Positions 26,293 through 34,805 of a stretch of 64,000 bases of DNA are shown in pieces. Numbering within the stretch: the stretch's first letter is position 1; the number at the start of each line of letters is the position of its first letter. The DNA is taken from NCBI RefSeq assembly GCF_000821305.1, contig NZ_CCXK01000017.1, forward strand, positions 188,159 through 252,158, in the 5' to 3' direction. Both the position numbers and the translations under genes were made by a program. Below the pieces are notes generated by a model. The model made no database searches, had not been told where the DNA came from, and saw nothing but the letters and a program-made list of their open reading frames with translations. This DNA comes from Clostridium culturomicium. GTDB lineage: Bacteria; Bacillota; Clostridia; Clostridiales; Clostridiaceae.

Positions 26293-27423
26293 ATGAATAA
26301 AAATGTAAGTATGAAAACTGTCATAACCTTTGCTGGCGCAGTTGTAGCATTTTTAATAGGTTCTGGTTTCGCAACAGGTCAAGAGGTCCTTCAGTACTTT
26401 GCTTCCTATGGATACTGGGGAATTGCAGGAGCTCTGCTAACTTTAGTTTTATTAATTTATGTTTGTTCTAGCTTCTTGGTGGTAGGACGTAGAGAGAATT
26501 TTGAAAGAGGCAGTGATATTTATAAGTATTATTGTGGTAATAAATTAGGTATTTTCTTTGATTATTTTTCTACCTTCTTTTGTTTTTTATCTTTTACAGT
26601 AATGATTTCTGGAGCAGGAGCAACCTTAAATCAGCACTATGAGCTACCAGTTTATGTAGGTGGAATACTTATTGCAGTACTTGCTCTTATTACTGTACTT
26701 ATGGGACTTTCAAGAATTGTTGATGTTATAGGCAAAATTGGACCTGCCATAGTAATTATTTCTATATTGCTTGGTGTAGTTTCTATATTTCAAAATTTTG
26801 GGAACTTAAGTCCAGATGTGGTTTTACCTGCCTTAGAAGAGCTTGAAGCAAGTGGAAGCTTAATGAAGGCATCTACTAACTGGGGCTTTGCGGCATTCTC
26901 TTATGTTGGATTTTGTATGCTTTGGCTTGCGGGTTTCTTAGCATCAATGGGTGCAAAGGCTCAAAGTGAGAAGGAAGCGTCCTTAGGTGGAGTTTGGGGA
27001 GCTAGTGCTTTTGCTATAGCTGTAATAATAGTAGCACTTGGACTTCTAGGCTGTATAAAGGTTGTTGCAGGAAGTCAGATACCAAATCTTCATTTAGCAA
27101 AAAATATTCACCCAGCTTTAGCTTCAGTTTTTGCTGTTATAATTATTGCTGGTATTTATACAACCGCAGTACCTCTTCTTTGGAATGTATCTTCTAGATT
27201 TACTAAGGACGGAAGCAAGAACTTTAGAATACTAACCGTGGTATTAGCTTTAGTGGGGGCTTTTATTGGATTAGCATTACCTTTTGCAAAGCTTGTTAAT
27301 ATTGTTTACGTAATAAATGGGTATGTTGGAGCTGTTTTATTATTTATAATGTTTGGAAGAAGTTTAATTAAGATTTTTGGCAAAAAGGAATCAAAAGTAA
27401 AATCAGAGGATATGAAGGCTTAG
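26293..27423 (+). CDS. YkvI-like membrane transporter
   Basis: A 376-residue protein with about ten hydrophobic helices, of the YkvI family that is distantly related to sodium-coupled amino-acid/purine transporters. The N-terminal TFAGAVVAFLIGSGFATGQE is the family hallmark: an unwound GSGFATGQE segment in helix 1, as in LeuT-fold carriers. The ATG at 26293 follows GGGGAG. Its position behind the grd genes suggests it imports the substrate of that reductase; this is inference. A repeat element separates it from the grd operon and may affect its expression. Confidence 0.82.
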   Translation: MNKNVSMKTVITFAGAVVAFLIGSGFATGQEVLQYFASYGYWGIAGALLTLVLLIYVCSSFLVVGRRENFERGSDIYKYYCGNKLGIFFDYFSTFFCFLSFTVMISGAGATLNQHYELPVYVGGILIAVLALITVLMGLSRIVDVIGKIGPAIVIISILLGVVSIFQNFGNLSPDVVLPALEELEASGSLMKASTNWGFAAFSYVGFCMLWLAGFLASMGAKAQSEKEASLGGVWGASAFAIAVIIVALGLLGCIKVVAGSQIPNLHLAKNIHPALASVFAVIIIAGIYTTAVPLLWNVSSRFTKDGSKNFRILTVVLALVGAFIGLALPFAKLVNIVYVINGYVGAVLLFIMFGRSLIKIFGKKESKVKSEDMKA

Positions 27424-27460
27424 TGTAATATACAAATTGTATAATAAGTATAAATAATGT

Positions 27461-27502
27461 AAAGCTGATAAGTGCAGATTAATGTGTTTATCAGCTTTTT
27501 TA
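27461..27502 (+). terminator. Terminator after the ykvI-like gene
   Basis: AAAGCTGATAA pairs with TTATCAGCTTT around a 17-nt loop, followed by TTTAAGTTTTT. Confidence 0.7.
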
Positions 27503-27644
27503 AGTTTTTCTTTATAATTCCAAGATCAGTATAGTATGATAGGATAATAAAGAAAATAGAAGTTTTTATAATTAAGACTATAGCTGATAAATTTAATAAC
27601 ATATTATGGTAGTAAAGATAAACAAAACAAGGGAGGAAATCATC

Positions 27645-29012
27645 ATGTTTGATATAAATGAAAATGAATTGAGTGAAATAGAGTTAAAAGAATTGTTGGA
27701 ACATATTCATCATGGAGATAAAGAAAAGTTAAATGAAGTCATTGACAATATGTATCCAATTGATATTGCTATTGCATTAGAAAATTATGAGGATGAGGAA
27801 ATTTTAAAGTTTTATGAGTTAGTTAATAATGAGCTTATGGCAGCCATAATTGAGCAAGCAGATGAGGATCTTCAAATTAGGATAATTAATTTGTTTTCCT
27901 ATAAGAATATAGTTAACATTTTTTCATTTATGTCAAAGGATGATATTGCCGATATTTTAGGGAATCTACCCATTAATTTAAGAAAAGAACTTCTAAAATT
28001 GATGAAGACTGGGGATACAAAGGAGATTCAAGTTCTTCTTGGGTATAAAGAGGATAGTGCTGGTGGTATAATGACAACTGAGTATATTGCACTTAAGGGA
28101 GATTTAACCACTGGAGATGCTCTTAAAAAGATTAAAACCATAGGTCCTAAAACAGAGGTAATTGAAACAATCTTTGTGATTAACCAAAGCAAAGAATTAG
28201 TTGGCTCTGCAGATTTAAGAGATATCTTGATTGCCAGTGAAGAAACAAAACTTATGGATATTATTAAGGATAATATTATTACTGTAAATCCAGAGGTTGA
28301 CCAGGAAGAGGTATCGAAATTGGTTTCAAAGTATGACCTTAAAGTAATTGCAGTAGTAAATAGAAGAAATAATATTTTAGGAATAATAACTGTAGATGAT
28401 ATTATTGATGTTATCGTAGAAGAACATACAGAAGATATCCTTCACTTGGCTGGTGTAAGTAAAGAGGAGTCCGTTGAAAGTTCTTTAGGAACTTCCATTA
28501 AAAAGAGATTACCATGGTTATTTGTAAATCTAGCAACAGCGTTTTTAGCTTCCTTTACTGTTGGATTATTTGAAGATGTAATTGCACAGGTGGTAGCCTT
28601 AGCTGCGGCTATGCCAATTGTTGCAGGAATGGGAGGTAATTCTGGAACACAAGCATTGTCAGTAGTAATAAGAGGTATAGCCCTTGGTGATATAGAACTA
28701 AAAAAAGGCTGGAAGAAGGTATTTAAGGAAATTGCATTAGGGGTGATAAATGGAGCTGCAACTGGACTTATCACAGGGCTTATTCTTTATATGAAATACG
28801 GTAATCCTTATCTTGGAGTAATTATTTTTGTAGCTATGATAGGAAACTTAGTTATTGCAGGCTTCTTTGGATTCTTAATTCCACTTGTCTTGGATAAACT
28901 TGGCGTTGATCCAGCTTTAGCGTCAGCAATCTTTTTAACTACAGCAACGGATGTATTTGGATTCTTCTTGTTTTTAGGATTAGCAAAGGCATTTTTACCA
29001 CTATTATTATAG
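27645..29012 (+). CDS. mgtE: Magnesium transporter MgtE
   Basis: A Mg2+-gated channel/transporter of 455 residues. Residues ~1-120 form the MgtE N superhelix, ~125-255 the CBS pair (GGIMTTEYIALKGDLTTGDA, NNILGIITVDDIIDVIVEEH), and ~270-455 five membrane helices with the pore signature GMGGNSGTQALSVVIRG. The frame is open upstream, but ATG 27645 follows GGGAGG, so it is the start. No M-box riboswitch is visible in the 140 bp of leader after the preceding terminator. It appears monocistronic. Confidence 0.94.
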   Translation: MFDINENELSEIELKELLEHIHHGDKEKLNEVIDNMYPIDIAIALENYEDEEILKFYELVNNELMAAIIEQADEDLQIRIINLFSYKNIVNIFSFMSKDDIADILGNLPINLRKELLKLMKTGDTKEIQVLLGYKEDSAGGIMTTEYIALKGDLTTGDALKKIKTIGPKTEVIETIFVINQSKELVGSADLRDILIASEETKLMDIIKDNIITVNPEVDQEEVSKLVSKYDLKVIAVVNRRNNILGIITVDDIIDVIVEEHTEDILHLAGVSKEESVESSLGTSIKKRLPWLFVNLATAFLASFTVGLFEDVIAQVVALAAAMPIVAGMGGNSGTQALSVVIRGIALGDIELKKGWKKVFKEIALGVINGAATGLITGLILYMKYGNPYLGVIIFVAMIGNLVIAGFFGFLIPLVLDKLGVDPALASAIFLTTATDVFGFFLFLGLAKAFLPLLL

Positions 29013-29157
29013 ATAATTAAAGCCTCTAATTATATTTGTAAAATGATTTGGAATAATTAGGTTGCCTAAGGAATTCTACAAATAGGTAAGAAGATAGTGT
29101 ATAATAGTAGTACGATTCAGAATTTTAAATTAGATGGGGATAAAAGGAGAATTAACT

Positions 29158-29748
29158 ATGTCAGAGTTTGAAAAAATGCACAATGGGGAAATCTATGATT
29201 GTAATGATGAAAGTGTAATGGAAATTCAGATGAAGTGTCTAGAAAGATTATATGATTTTAATGCTACTAGGCCTTCAGAGCTTGAAAAAAGAAGTGCTAT
29301 GCTAAAAGAAATGTTTGCAGAAATTGGTGAAGGATGCTATATTGAACCGCCTTTACGCGCTAACTGGGGTGGAAGACATGTTCACTTTGGAAATAATGTT
29401 TATGCAAACTTCAATTTAACCTTAGTGGATGATACCCACATTTACGTAGGGGATTACACATTATTTGGTCCCAATGTAGTTGTTGCAACGGCTTCCCATC
29501 CAATAGCACCTGAACTTAGAATGCCAGTTACTCAATTTAATCTTCCAGTACATATAGGAAAGAATTGTTGGATAGGTGCTGGGGCAATTATTGTGCCAGG
29601 TGTTACAATAGGAGATAATACTGTGATTGGGGCCGGAAGTGTGGTAACTAAGGATATTCCAGCAAATGTTGTTGCAGTAGGAAATCCATGTAAGGTATTA
29701 AGGGAAATTACTGAAGAAGATAAAAATCGTTATAAATATAGTAAATAG
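29158..29748 (+). CDS. Maltose/galactoside O-acetyltransferase (hexapeptide-repeat family)
   Basis: Transfers acetyl from acetyl-CoA to a sugar hydroxyl in the cytoplasm. The 196 residues begin with the Mac domain (MHNGEIYDCNDESVMEIQMK). A left-handed beta-helix follows: GGRHVHFGNNVYANFNLTLV, VATASHPIAPELR with the catalytic His, and NCWIGAGAIIVPGVTIGDNT. ATG 29158 follows AAAAGGAG; an earlier in-frame start at 29134 lacks a site. Single-gene unit between terminators. Confidence 0.92.
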   Translation: MSEFEKMHNGEIYDCNDESVMEIQMKCLERLYDFNATRPSELEKRSAMLKEMFAEIGEGCYIEPPLRANWGGRHVHFGNNVYANFNLTLVDDTHIYVGDYTLFGPNVVVATASHPIAPELRMPVTQFNLPVHIGKNCWIGAGAIIVPGVTIGDNTVIGAGSVVTKDIPANVVAVGNPCKVLREITEEDKNRYKYSK

Positions 29749-29751
29749 GTG

Positions 29752-29796
29752 AAGGTAGTATAGTATCAATTTAAATTTGATATCATACTACCTTAA
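29752..29796 (+). terminator. Terminator after the acetyltransferase gene
   Basis: AAGGTAGTATAGTATCAA pairs with TTGATATCATACTACCTT around TTTAAA. The T tail is weak, and it may serve both directions. Confidence 0.65.
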
Positions 29797-29808
29797 ATTA
29801 TTACTAAT

Positions 29809-30312
29809 TTATAAAGTTTTAAGAAAATAATCAACCTGTTTTGGTGATTTTAACACAATTATTTTATTTTTAAACTCTTTTCCAATTTCCTTATAGTGGT
29901 TTCTTATAGCCTTAGTACGTCCTTCATGAAGAATCCACCAGAGAAATTCTAAATCTATTTTTTCATTGCAGCCAGCTGCCATGCTTTCTCTTGTTTTATT
30001 TCTGTAAGAAAAGTATCTTTTGATTGCTCTAGGAAGGCAGATTCTACGGGGAAAGTTCAAAAATATTATTTTATCAGCTTGTTCTAAACGTTCTCTTTGA
30101 TAAAACTTCGAATAGTTGCCATCAATTACCCAGGAATCATTTTTCATAAATTCCAACACTAGTTGCATTCCTTCATCTTTATCACGTTCAATCCAATTAG
30201 GAAGAAAGTGTACAGTATCAAGATATAATACTGGAACTTTGTAATGATTCGATAAGGTCCTAGCTAAGGTCGATTTGCCACTGCCGCTATATCCAAGGAT
30301 TGCAATTTTCAT
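29809..30312 (-). CDS. P-loop NTPase, adenylate-kinase-like (FlaR-type)
   Basis: A 167-residue nucleotide-binding protein. The Walker A is GYSGSGKST at residues 7-15, followed by VLYLDTVHFLPNW, WVIDGNYSKFYQRERLEQAD and IIFLNFPRRICLPRAIKRYF, which is the pattern of proteins annotated as 'DNA topology modulation protein FlaR'. It is probably a small-molecule kinase; the substrate is unknown. It lies 28 bp downstream of the Crp-like gene on the same strand and may be cotranscribed. Confidence 0.85.
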   Translation of the reverse strand: MKIAILGYSGSGKSTLARTLSNHYKVPVLYLDTVHFLPNWIERDKDEGMQLVLEFMKNDSWVIDGNYSKFYQRERLEQADKIIFLNFPRRICLPRAIKRYFSYRNKTRESMAAGCNEKIDLEFLWWILHEGRTKAIRNHYKEIGKEFKNKIIVLKSPKQVDYFLKTL

Positions 30313-30340
30313 TTTACATTCTCACATCCTTTGTCTAATT

Positions 30341-30979
30341 TCACATTTTTAGGTAAAATTCTCTTTTATCAGAGGTTAATAAACCTTCTTCTTTCAGAAC
30401 TTTAATTTCCCTCATCATAGCACTTCTATCTACACAGAGATATTCTGCAAGAGAGCTTAAAGTCATTGGAAGTGTAAATGGATTTTTCCCAGTACTCTTT
30501 TTTATATAGTTTAAATATGTAAGCAGCTTTTTTCTGATTGAATGCTGATTCAAAATACTAAGATGCAGAGACATTGCCTGAGATTTTTGAGCAGCCATTA
30601 TAAAAAGGTTATTAATAAGCTGTGAGTGATGTATACAGGCGTTTTCACAGGGGGTAATAATATGTTTATAGTCTATGAAAAATACATTTGTATCTTTTGT
30701 TGCTTCAATAATATATTCATAGTTTTCAAGGGGAAGATAAAAAAGTTCACCAAAGACATCATGTTCTTCATAGGTTTCAAGGATGCTGCAATTTCCGTCA
30801 TAATCTATGACAGATAACTGAGCCTTACCCGAAACCATTACACCAATCTTTTCTATTTTATCTGAGTATCTCATGATAGTTTCGCCAGTAGTATAAGATT
30901 TAAAATCAGGTTTAAAGCAGACTATCATTTTATCAATAGATTCCTTTGAAATTCCATCATTAATAAAACATCTTTTCAT
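30341..30979 (-). CDS. Crp/Fnr family transcriptional regulator
   Basis: A 212-residue regulator. Residues ~15-125 are the cyclic-nucleotide-binding-like beta-roll (GETIMRYSDKIEKIGVMVSG, HDVFGELFYLPLENYEY). Residues ~145-212 are the Crp winged helix (SLAEYLCVDRSAMMREIKVL). It lacks the four-Cys cluster motif of Fnr; isolated Cys residues occur (C7, C24 and CENACIHH near residue 110) and could bind haem or metal. I take ATG 30979 behind AAGGTGAT rather than GTG 30988. It is divergent from the acyl-CoA dehydrogenase fusion and flavodiiron genes, which it probably controls. Confidence 0.87.
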   Translation of the reverse strand: MKRCFINDGISKESIDKMIVCFKPDFKSYTTGETIMRYSDKIEKIGVMVSGKAQLSVIDYDGNCSILETYEEHDVFGELFYLPLENYEYIIEATKDTNVFFIDYKHIITPCENACIHHSQLINNLFIMAAQKSQAMSLHLSILNQHSIRKKLLTYLNYIKKSTGKNPFTLPMTLSSLAEYLCVDRSAMMREIKVLKEEGLLTSDKREFYLKM

Positions 30980-31008
30980 ATTTATCACCTTCTTTTAAAT
31001 TATAACAT

Positions 31009-31039
31009 TATTTGTTGCAAATGTCACAGATTACAAATA
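31009..31039. promoter_or_regulatory. Candidate Crp/Fnr-type operator in the divergent promoter
   Basis: TATTTGT and ACAAATA form an inverted repeat with 17-bp spacing between the divergent genes. A shorter palindrome ATTTG-TTG-CAAAT (31010-31022) overlaps the left half. Either may be the site of the adjacent regulator. Confidence 0.4.
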
Positions 31040-31081
31040 GTAAATTGTATAAAATTAAATTATAAGAGGGAGGGATTCAAC

Positions 31082-32998
31082 ATGTTATTTAAAACCACTG
31101 ATAAACATGAAGAACTTAGAGGTAAAATAAGGGCTTTTGCTGAAGAAGAGGTAAAACCTATAGCATTTATGCTGGATCAGAAAAATGAATTTCCAACTGA
31201 GGCAATAAAGAAGTTTGGAGAAATGGGACTACTAGGAATACCATTTCCTAAGAAATATGGAGGAGCAGGTCTTGATACTTTAAGTTATGCTATCGCTGTA
31301 GAGGAGCTTTCAAGAGTTGATGGTGGAACAGGGGTTATATTATCAGCCCACGTTTCTTTAGGCGCATATCCTATCTATGCTTTTGGAACAGAGAAACAGA
31401 AGGAAAAATATTTAGTTCCACTTGCTAAGGGAGAAAAATTAGGAGCCTTTGGGCTTACAGAACCTAACGCTGGAAGTGATGCTGGTGGTACAGAAACCAC
31501 GGCAGTACTACAAGGCGATTACTATATATTAAATGGAGGAAAAATCTTTATTACTAATGCACCTAAGGCTGAAACTTATATAGTTTTTGCTGTTACAACT
31601 CCAGGCATAGGTACAAGGGGAATTAGTGCATTTATAGTTGAAAAAGGCTGGGAAGGCTTTGAGTTTGGTGACCACTATGACAAGATGGGAATCAGATCTT
31701 CTTCAACTGCGGAATTAATTTTCAATGATGTTAAGGTGCCAAAAGAAAACCTTTTAGGTAAAGAAGGGGAAGGCTTTAAGATTGCCATGTCTACCCTTGA
31801 TGGTGGAAGAATTGGAATTGCATCTCAAGCCTTAGGTATTGCACAGGGAGCTTATGAACATGCCGTTGAGTATGCTAAGGAAAGGGTACAATTTGGTATT
31901 CCAATTGCCTTCCATCAGGTTAATTCATTTAAGCTTGCAGATATGGCAACAAAATTAAGAGCTGCAAGATTTTTAGTATATAGCTCAGCAGAGTTAAAGG
32001 AAAACCATGAGCCTTATGGAATGGAATCAGCCATGGCTAAACAATATACATCAGATATTTGCTTAGAAGTAGTTAATGACGCCCTTCAAATGTTTGGTGG
32101 CTCTGGATATCTAAAGGGAATGGAAGTTGAAAGAGCTTACAGGGATGCTAAGATTTGTACTATATATGAGGGTACTAATGAAATTCAAAGAATTGTTATT
32201 GCATCTCATATCATCGGAAGACCGCCTAAAACTAGCAGTCCTGAGCCAAAAGGAAAAGGTCCAATCACAGGAAATAGAAAAAAGAAGATTTTTAATGAAG
32301 GTTCAGCAGAAGCTAATGTTAAAGCACTAGTTGAAGCTTTAAAGGCTGATGGCTATGACTTTACTGTTGGAATTCCTTTAGATACACCAATTCCTTTAGC
32401 AGATCGTGTGGTAAGTGCTGGTAAGGGAATAGGAGATAAGGAAAATATGAAACTTATTGAAGCTTTGGCACTTCAGGCAGGTGCAGCAGTTGGGTCCTCA
32501 AGACCTGTGGCAGAAACCTTAAAATATGTACCACTTAACAGATATGTTGGTATGTCAGGTCAGAAGTTTAATGGAAACCTTTATATTGCTTGTGGAATTT
32601 CGGGAGCTGGACAACATTTAAAGGGAATAAAGGATGCAACCACCATTGTCGCTATAAATAAAAATAAAAATGCTGCAATCTTCAAAAATGCTGACTATGG
32701 AATCGTTGGAGATTTAATGGAAATATTACCTTTGTTAATTAAGGAATTAGATAATGGACAGCCAAAGAATCCAGCACCACCTATGGAGAAGATGCGTAAA
32801 CCTACACCTAAAAAGGAACCATCACCATGGACAACTTATGTATGTAATGGCTGTGGCTATGAATACAATCCAGCAGAAGGTGATCCAGAAAATGAAGTGC
32901 GTCCTGGAACTGTTTTTGAAGCTCTTCCAGAGGAGTGGATTTGTCCATATTGTGGCGAGGATAAAACAAGCTTTATTGAAGTTGAGAAGGAGGCATAG
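31082..32998 (+). CDS. Acyl-CoA dehydrogenase / EtfA-like FAD domain / rubredoxin fusion protein
   Basis: A 638-residue three-part flavoprotein. Residues 1-380 are a short-chain acyl-CoA dehydrogenase (GAFGLTEPNAGSDAGG, FGIPIAFHQVNSFKLADMA) with the catalytic base E363 in IYEGTNEIQR. Residues ~410-565 match the FAD-binding C-terminal domain of ETF alpha (GAAVGSSRPVAE, YVGMSGQKF, LYIACGISGAGQHLKGI). Residues 585-638 are a rubredoxin with C588-x-x-C591 and C621-x-x-C624. Thus one chain can carry electrons from an acyl-CoA (or back) through two flavins to a rubredoxin iron. The EtfB half is missing. The ATG at 31082 follows GAGGGAGGG. The flavodiiron gene starts 5 bp after its stop, and rubredoxin is the usual donor to such proteins. 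Confidence 0.92.
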   Translation: MLFKTTDKHEELRGKIRAFAEEEVKPIAFMLDQKNEFPTEAIKKFGEMGLLGIPFPKKYGGAGLDTLSYAIAVEELSRVDGGTGVILSAHVSLGAYPIYAFGTEKQKEKYLVPLAKGEKLGAFGLTEPNAGSDAGGTETTAVLQGDYYILNGGKIFITNAPKAETYIVFAVTTPGIGTRGISAFIVEKGWEGFEFGDHYDKMGIRSSSTAELIFNDVKVPKENLLGKEGEGFKIAMSTLDGGRIGIASQALGIAQGAYEHAVEYAKERVQFGIPIAFHQVNSFKLADMATKLRAARFLVYSSAELKENHEPYGMESAMAKQYTSDICLEVVNDALQMFGGSGYLKGMEVERAYRDAKICTIYEGTNEIQRIVIASHIIGRPPKTSSPEPKGKGPITGNRKKKIFNEGSAEANVKALVEALKADGYDFTVGIPLDTPIPLADRVVSAGKGIGDKENMKLIEALALQAGAAVGSSRPVAETLKYVPLNRYVGMSGQKFNGNLYIACGISGAGQHLKGIKDATTIVAINKNKNAAIFKNADYGIVGDLMEILPLLIKELDNGQPKNPAPPMEKMRKPTPKKEPSPWTTYVCNGCGYEYNPAEGDPENEVRPGTVFEALPEEWICPYCGEDKTSFIEVEKEA

Positions 32999-33003
32999 GG
33001 AGT

Positions 33004-34206
33004 ATGCAATGCGTAAGAAAGGTTACTGAAGATTTATATTGGGTAGGAGGTAATGATAGGAGGCTTGAGCTCTTTGAAAATATACATCCTATTTCAAGGG
33101 GAGTTTCTTATAACTCATATCTACTTTTAGATGAAAAAACAGTTCTTTTTGATACTGTAGATTGGTCTGTGGGCCGTCAGTTCTTTGAGAATATAGAGTA
33201 TGTTTTAAATGGAAGAAGTTTAGATTACCTTGTGATTAATCACATGGAACCAGACCATGGTGCAGCTATTGAAGAAATTCTTCTCCGTTATCCAGGGGTT
33301 GTGGTAATAAGCACAGAAAAAGCTTATATGATAATGAATCAATTTAATTTCCCGGTAAATGATAATGCCATTATCGCTAAGGAAGGCGACACTATGTGTT
33401 TTGGAAAACATACAGTTACCTTTGTTGCAGCTCCTATGGTTCACTGGCCAGAAGCTATGGTTACTTTTGATATAACTAATGGAGTTTTATTTGCAGCTGA
33501 TGCCTTTGGTTCCTTTGGTTCTTTGGATGGAAAACTGTTTAATGATGAGGTTAACTTTGATAGAGATTGGATCGATGATGCTAGAAGATATTATACAAAT
33601 ATAGTTGGAAAATACGGTCCTCAGGTTCAAAGGCTTTTGAAAAAAGCTTCTACCATTGATATAAAAATTATCTGCCCTCTTCATGGTCCAGTATGGCGAA
33701 ATGATCTAGGCTACTTCCTTGATAAGTATGACAAATGGAGTCGTTATGAACCAGAGGAAAAAGGTGTAATGATTGCTTATGCTTCAATGTATGGGAATAC
33801 TGAAAATGCTGCAAATGTTCTAGCTACAAGGTTAGTTGAAAAAGGTATTAAAAATGTGGTAGTTTATGATGTATCTAAAACCCACGTATCACAGCTAATA
33901 TCTGAAACCTTTAGGTTAAGCCACCTTGTTCTTGCATCAGTAACTTACAACCTAGGAATATTTCCAGTGATGCATAATTTCCTTATGGATATGAAGGCAT
34001 TAAATTTACAAAAGAGAACTGTGGCAGTAATTGAGAATGGCTCATGGGCTCCACAAGCAGGTTCAAAAATTACTGACTTATTAGATGAAATGAAGGAAAT
34101 GACAGTGCTTAATGAACATGTCTCAGTACTATCATCTTTAAATGAAACAACTTCAGATGAAATGGATGTTTTAGTAGATAGTATTATTGAATCAATGAGA
34201 GATTAA
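33004..34206 (+). CDS. Flavodiiron protein (A-type flavoprotein, FprA-like)
   Basis: Four-electron reduction of O2 to water, and/or NO to N2O, in the cytoplasm. The 400 residues hold a metallo-beta-lactamase-like domain with all diiron ligands: H80, E82, D84 and H85 (HMEPDH), H147, D166 and H227. A flavodoxin domain follows (residues ~255-395, MIAYASMYGNTENAANVLA). There is no fused rubredoxin, so it needs an external one. The rubredoxin domain of the preceding gene, 5 bp away and surely cotranscribed, is the obvious donor. The ATG at 33004 follows GGAGGCATAGGGAG. A terminator ends the operon. Confidence 0.94.
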   Translation: MQCVRKVTEDLYWVGGNDRRLELFENIHPISRGVSYNSYLLLDEKTVLFDTVDWSVGRQFFENIEYVLNGRSLDYLVINHMEPDHGAAIEEILLRYPGVVVISTEKAYMIMNQFNFPVNDNAIIAKEGDTMCFGKHTVTFVAAPMVHWPEAMVTFDITNGVLFAADAFGSFGSLDGKLFNDEVNFDRDWIDDARRYYTNIVGKYGPQVQRLLKKASTIDIKIICPLHGPVWRNDLGYFLDKYDKWSRYEPEEKGVMIAYASMYGNTENAANVLATRLVEKGIKNVVVYDVSKTHVSQLISETFRLSHLVLASVTYNLGIFPVMHNFLMDMKALNLQKRTVAVIENGSWAPQAGSKITDLLDEMKEMTVLNEHVSVLSSLNETTSDEMDVLVDSIIESMRD

Positions 34207-34304
34207 GTTGGAAAATTCTTCTTAATGTATTTGAATAAAGAGTCTTTAGAATAAAATGATATAAGCTAATTAAGCTTTGCAGCATAACTTTTTGATCATC
34301 ATTT

Positions 34305-34348
34305 AAAGAAGATTGGAATCAATTGAGATTCCAACCTTCTTTTTTTGA
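34305..34348 (+). terminator. Terminator of the ACAD-rubredoxin/flavodiiron operon
   Basis: AAGAAGATTGGAATC pairs with GATTCCAACCTTCTT around AATTGA, followed by TTTTTT. Confidence 0.85.
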
Positions 34349-34425
34349 GAAGAATAATATGATTCTATTTATACATCTACTTATAAATTTACAAATTATT
34401 ATCTTATAAAGGAAGCTCCTTTTTA

Positions 34426-34536
34426 TATTCATTCAAAGGAGTGATCAAAGAGTAAGTTAATGTATCCAAATCATAGATTTGGACATTCACTTAACTTCGT
34501 CTTAGTCAAATTAAAGATTTGGAACCTCACTTATGG
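34426..34536 (-). repeat. Dispersed intergenic repeat, copy 2 (inverted relative to copy 1)
   Basis: Read on the minus strand it carries CATAAGTGAGG, CCAAATCTTTAATTTG, GAAGTTAAGTGAATGT, CCAAATCTATGATTTGG and CTTTGATCACTCCTTTGAA in the same order and spacing as 26092-26202. The 14-bp flanking inverted repeat of copy 1 is absent. Confidence 0.8.
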
Positions 34537-34805
34537 TAAAAATATCTTTTGTTTAGTATATATTATTTGTTATATATGCAGTTGGTTACATAAGTAGTTA
34601 GTTAATTAATGAAATTATTTATGATACTAATCTAATAAGAATCTATAGTTATTACTAATGTGGAATATAAATTAGAATATGCAATGGAATGGGTGTATAA
34701 TAAAAGGGGTTTAAGTTATATTTTTACAACAAAGTAAAATGATTAAAAGTTTCAATTGGTTAGGCAAAATGAAAAAATATCGATTAAAAGTTGGGAGGAT
34801 TAATT

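Larger units (their letters stand above)
34207..34805. other. Intergenic region with terminator and repeat copy 2
   Basis: About 600 bp without a gene. It contains the flavodiiron operon terminator (34305-34348), dispersed repeat copy 2 (34426-34536) and an AT-rich leader. No T-box or S-box core was recognised before the PLP enzyme. Confidence 0.55.

Noticed and set aside
27503..27644. M-box riboswitch before mgtE
   Set aside because: The leader is too short after the upstream terminator and lacks M-box conserved elements.
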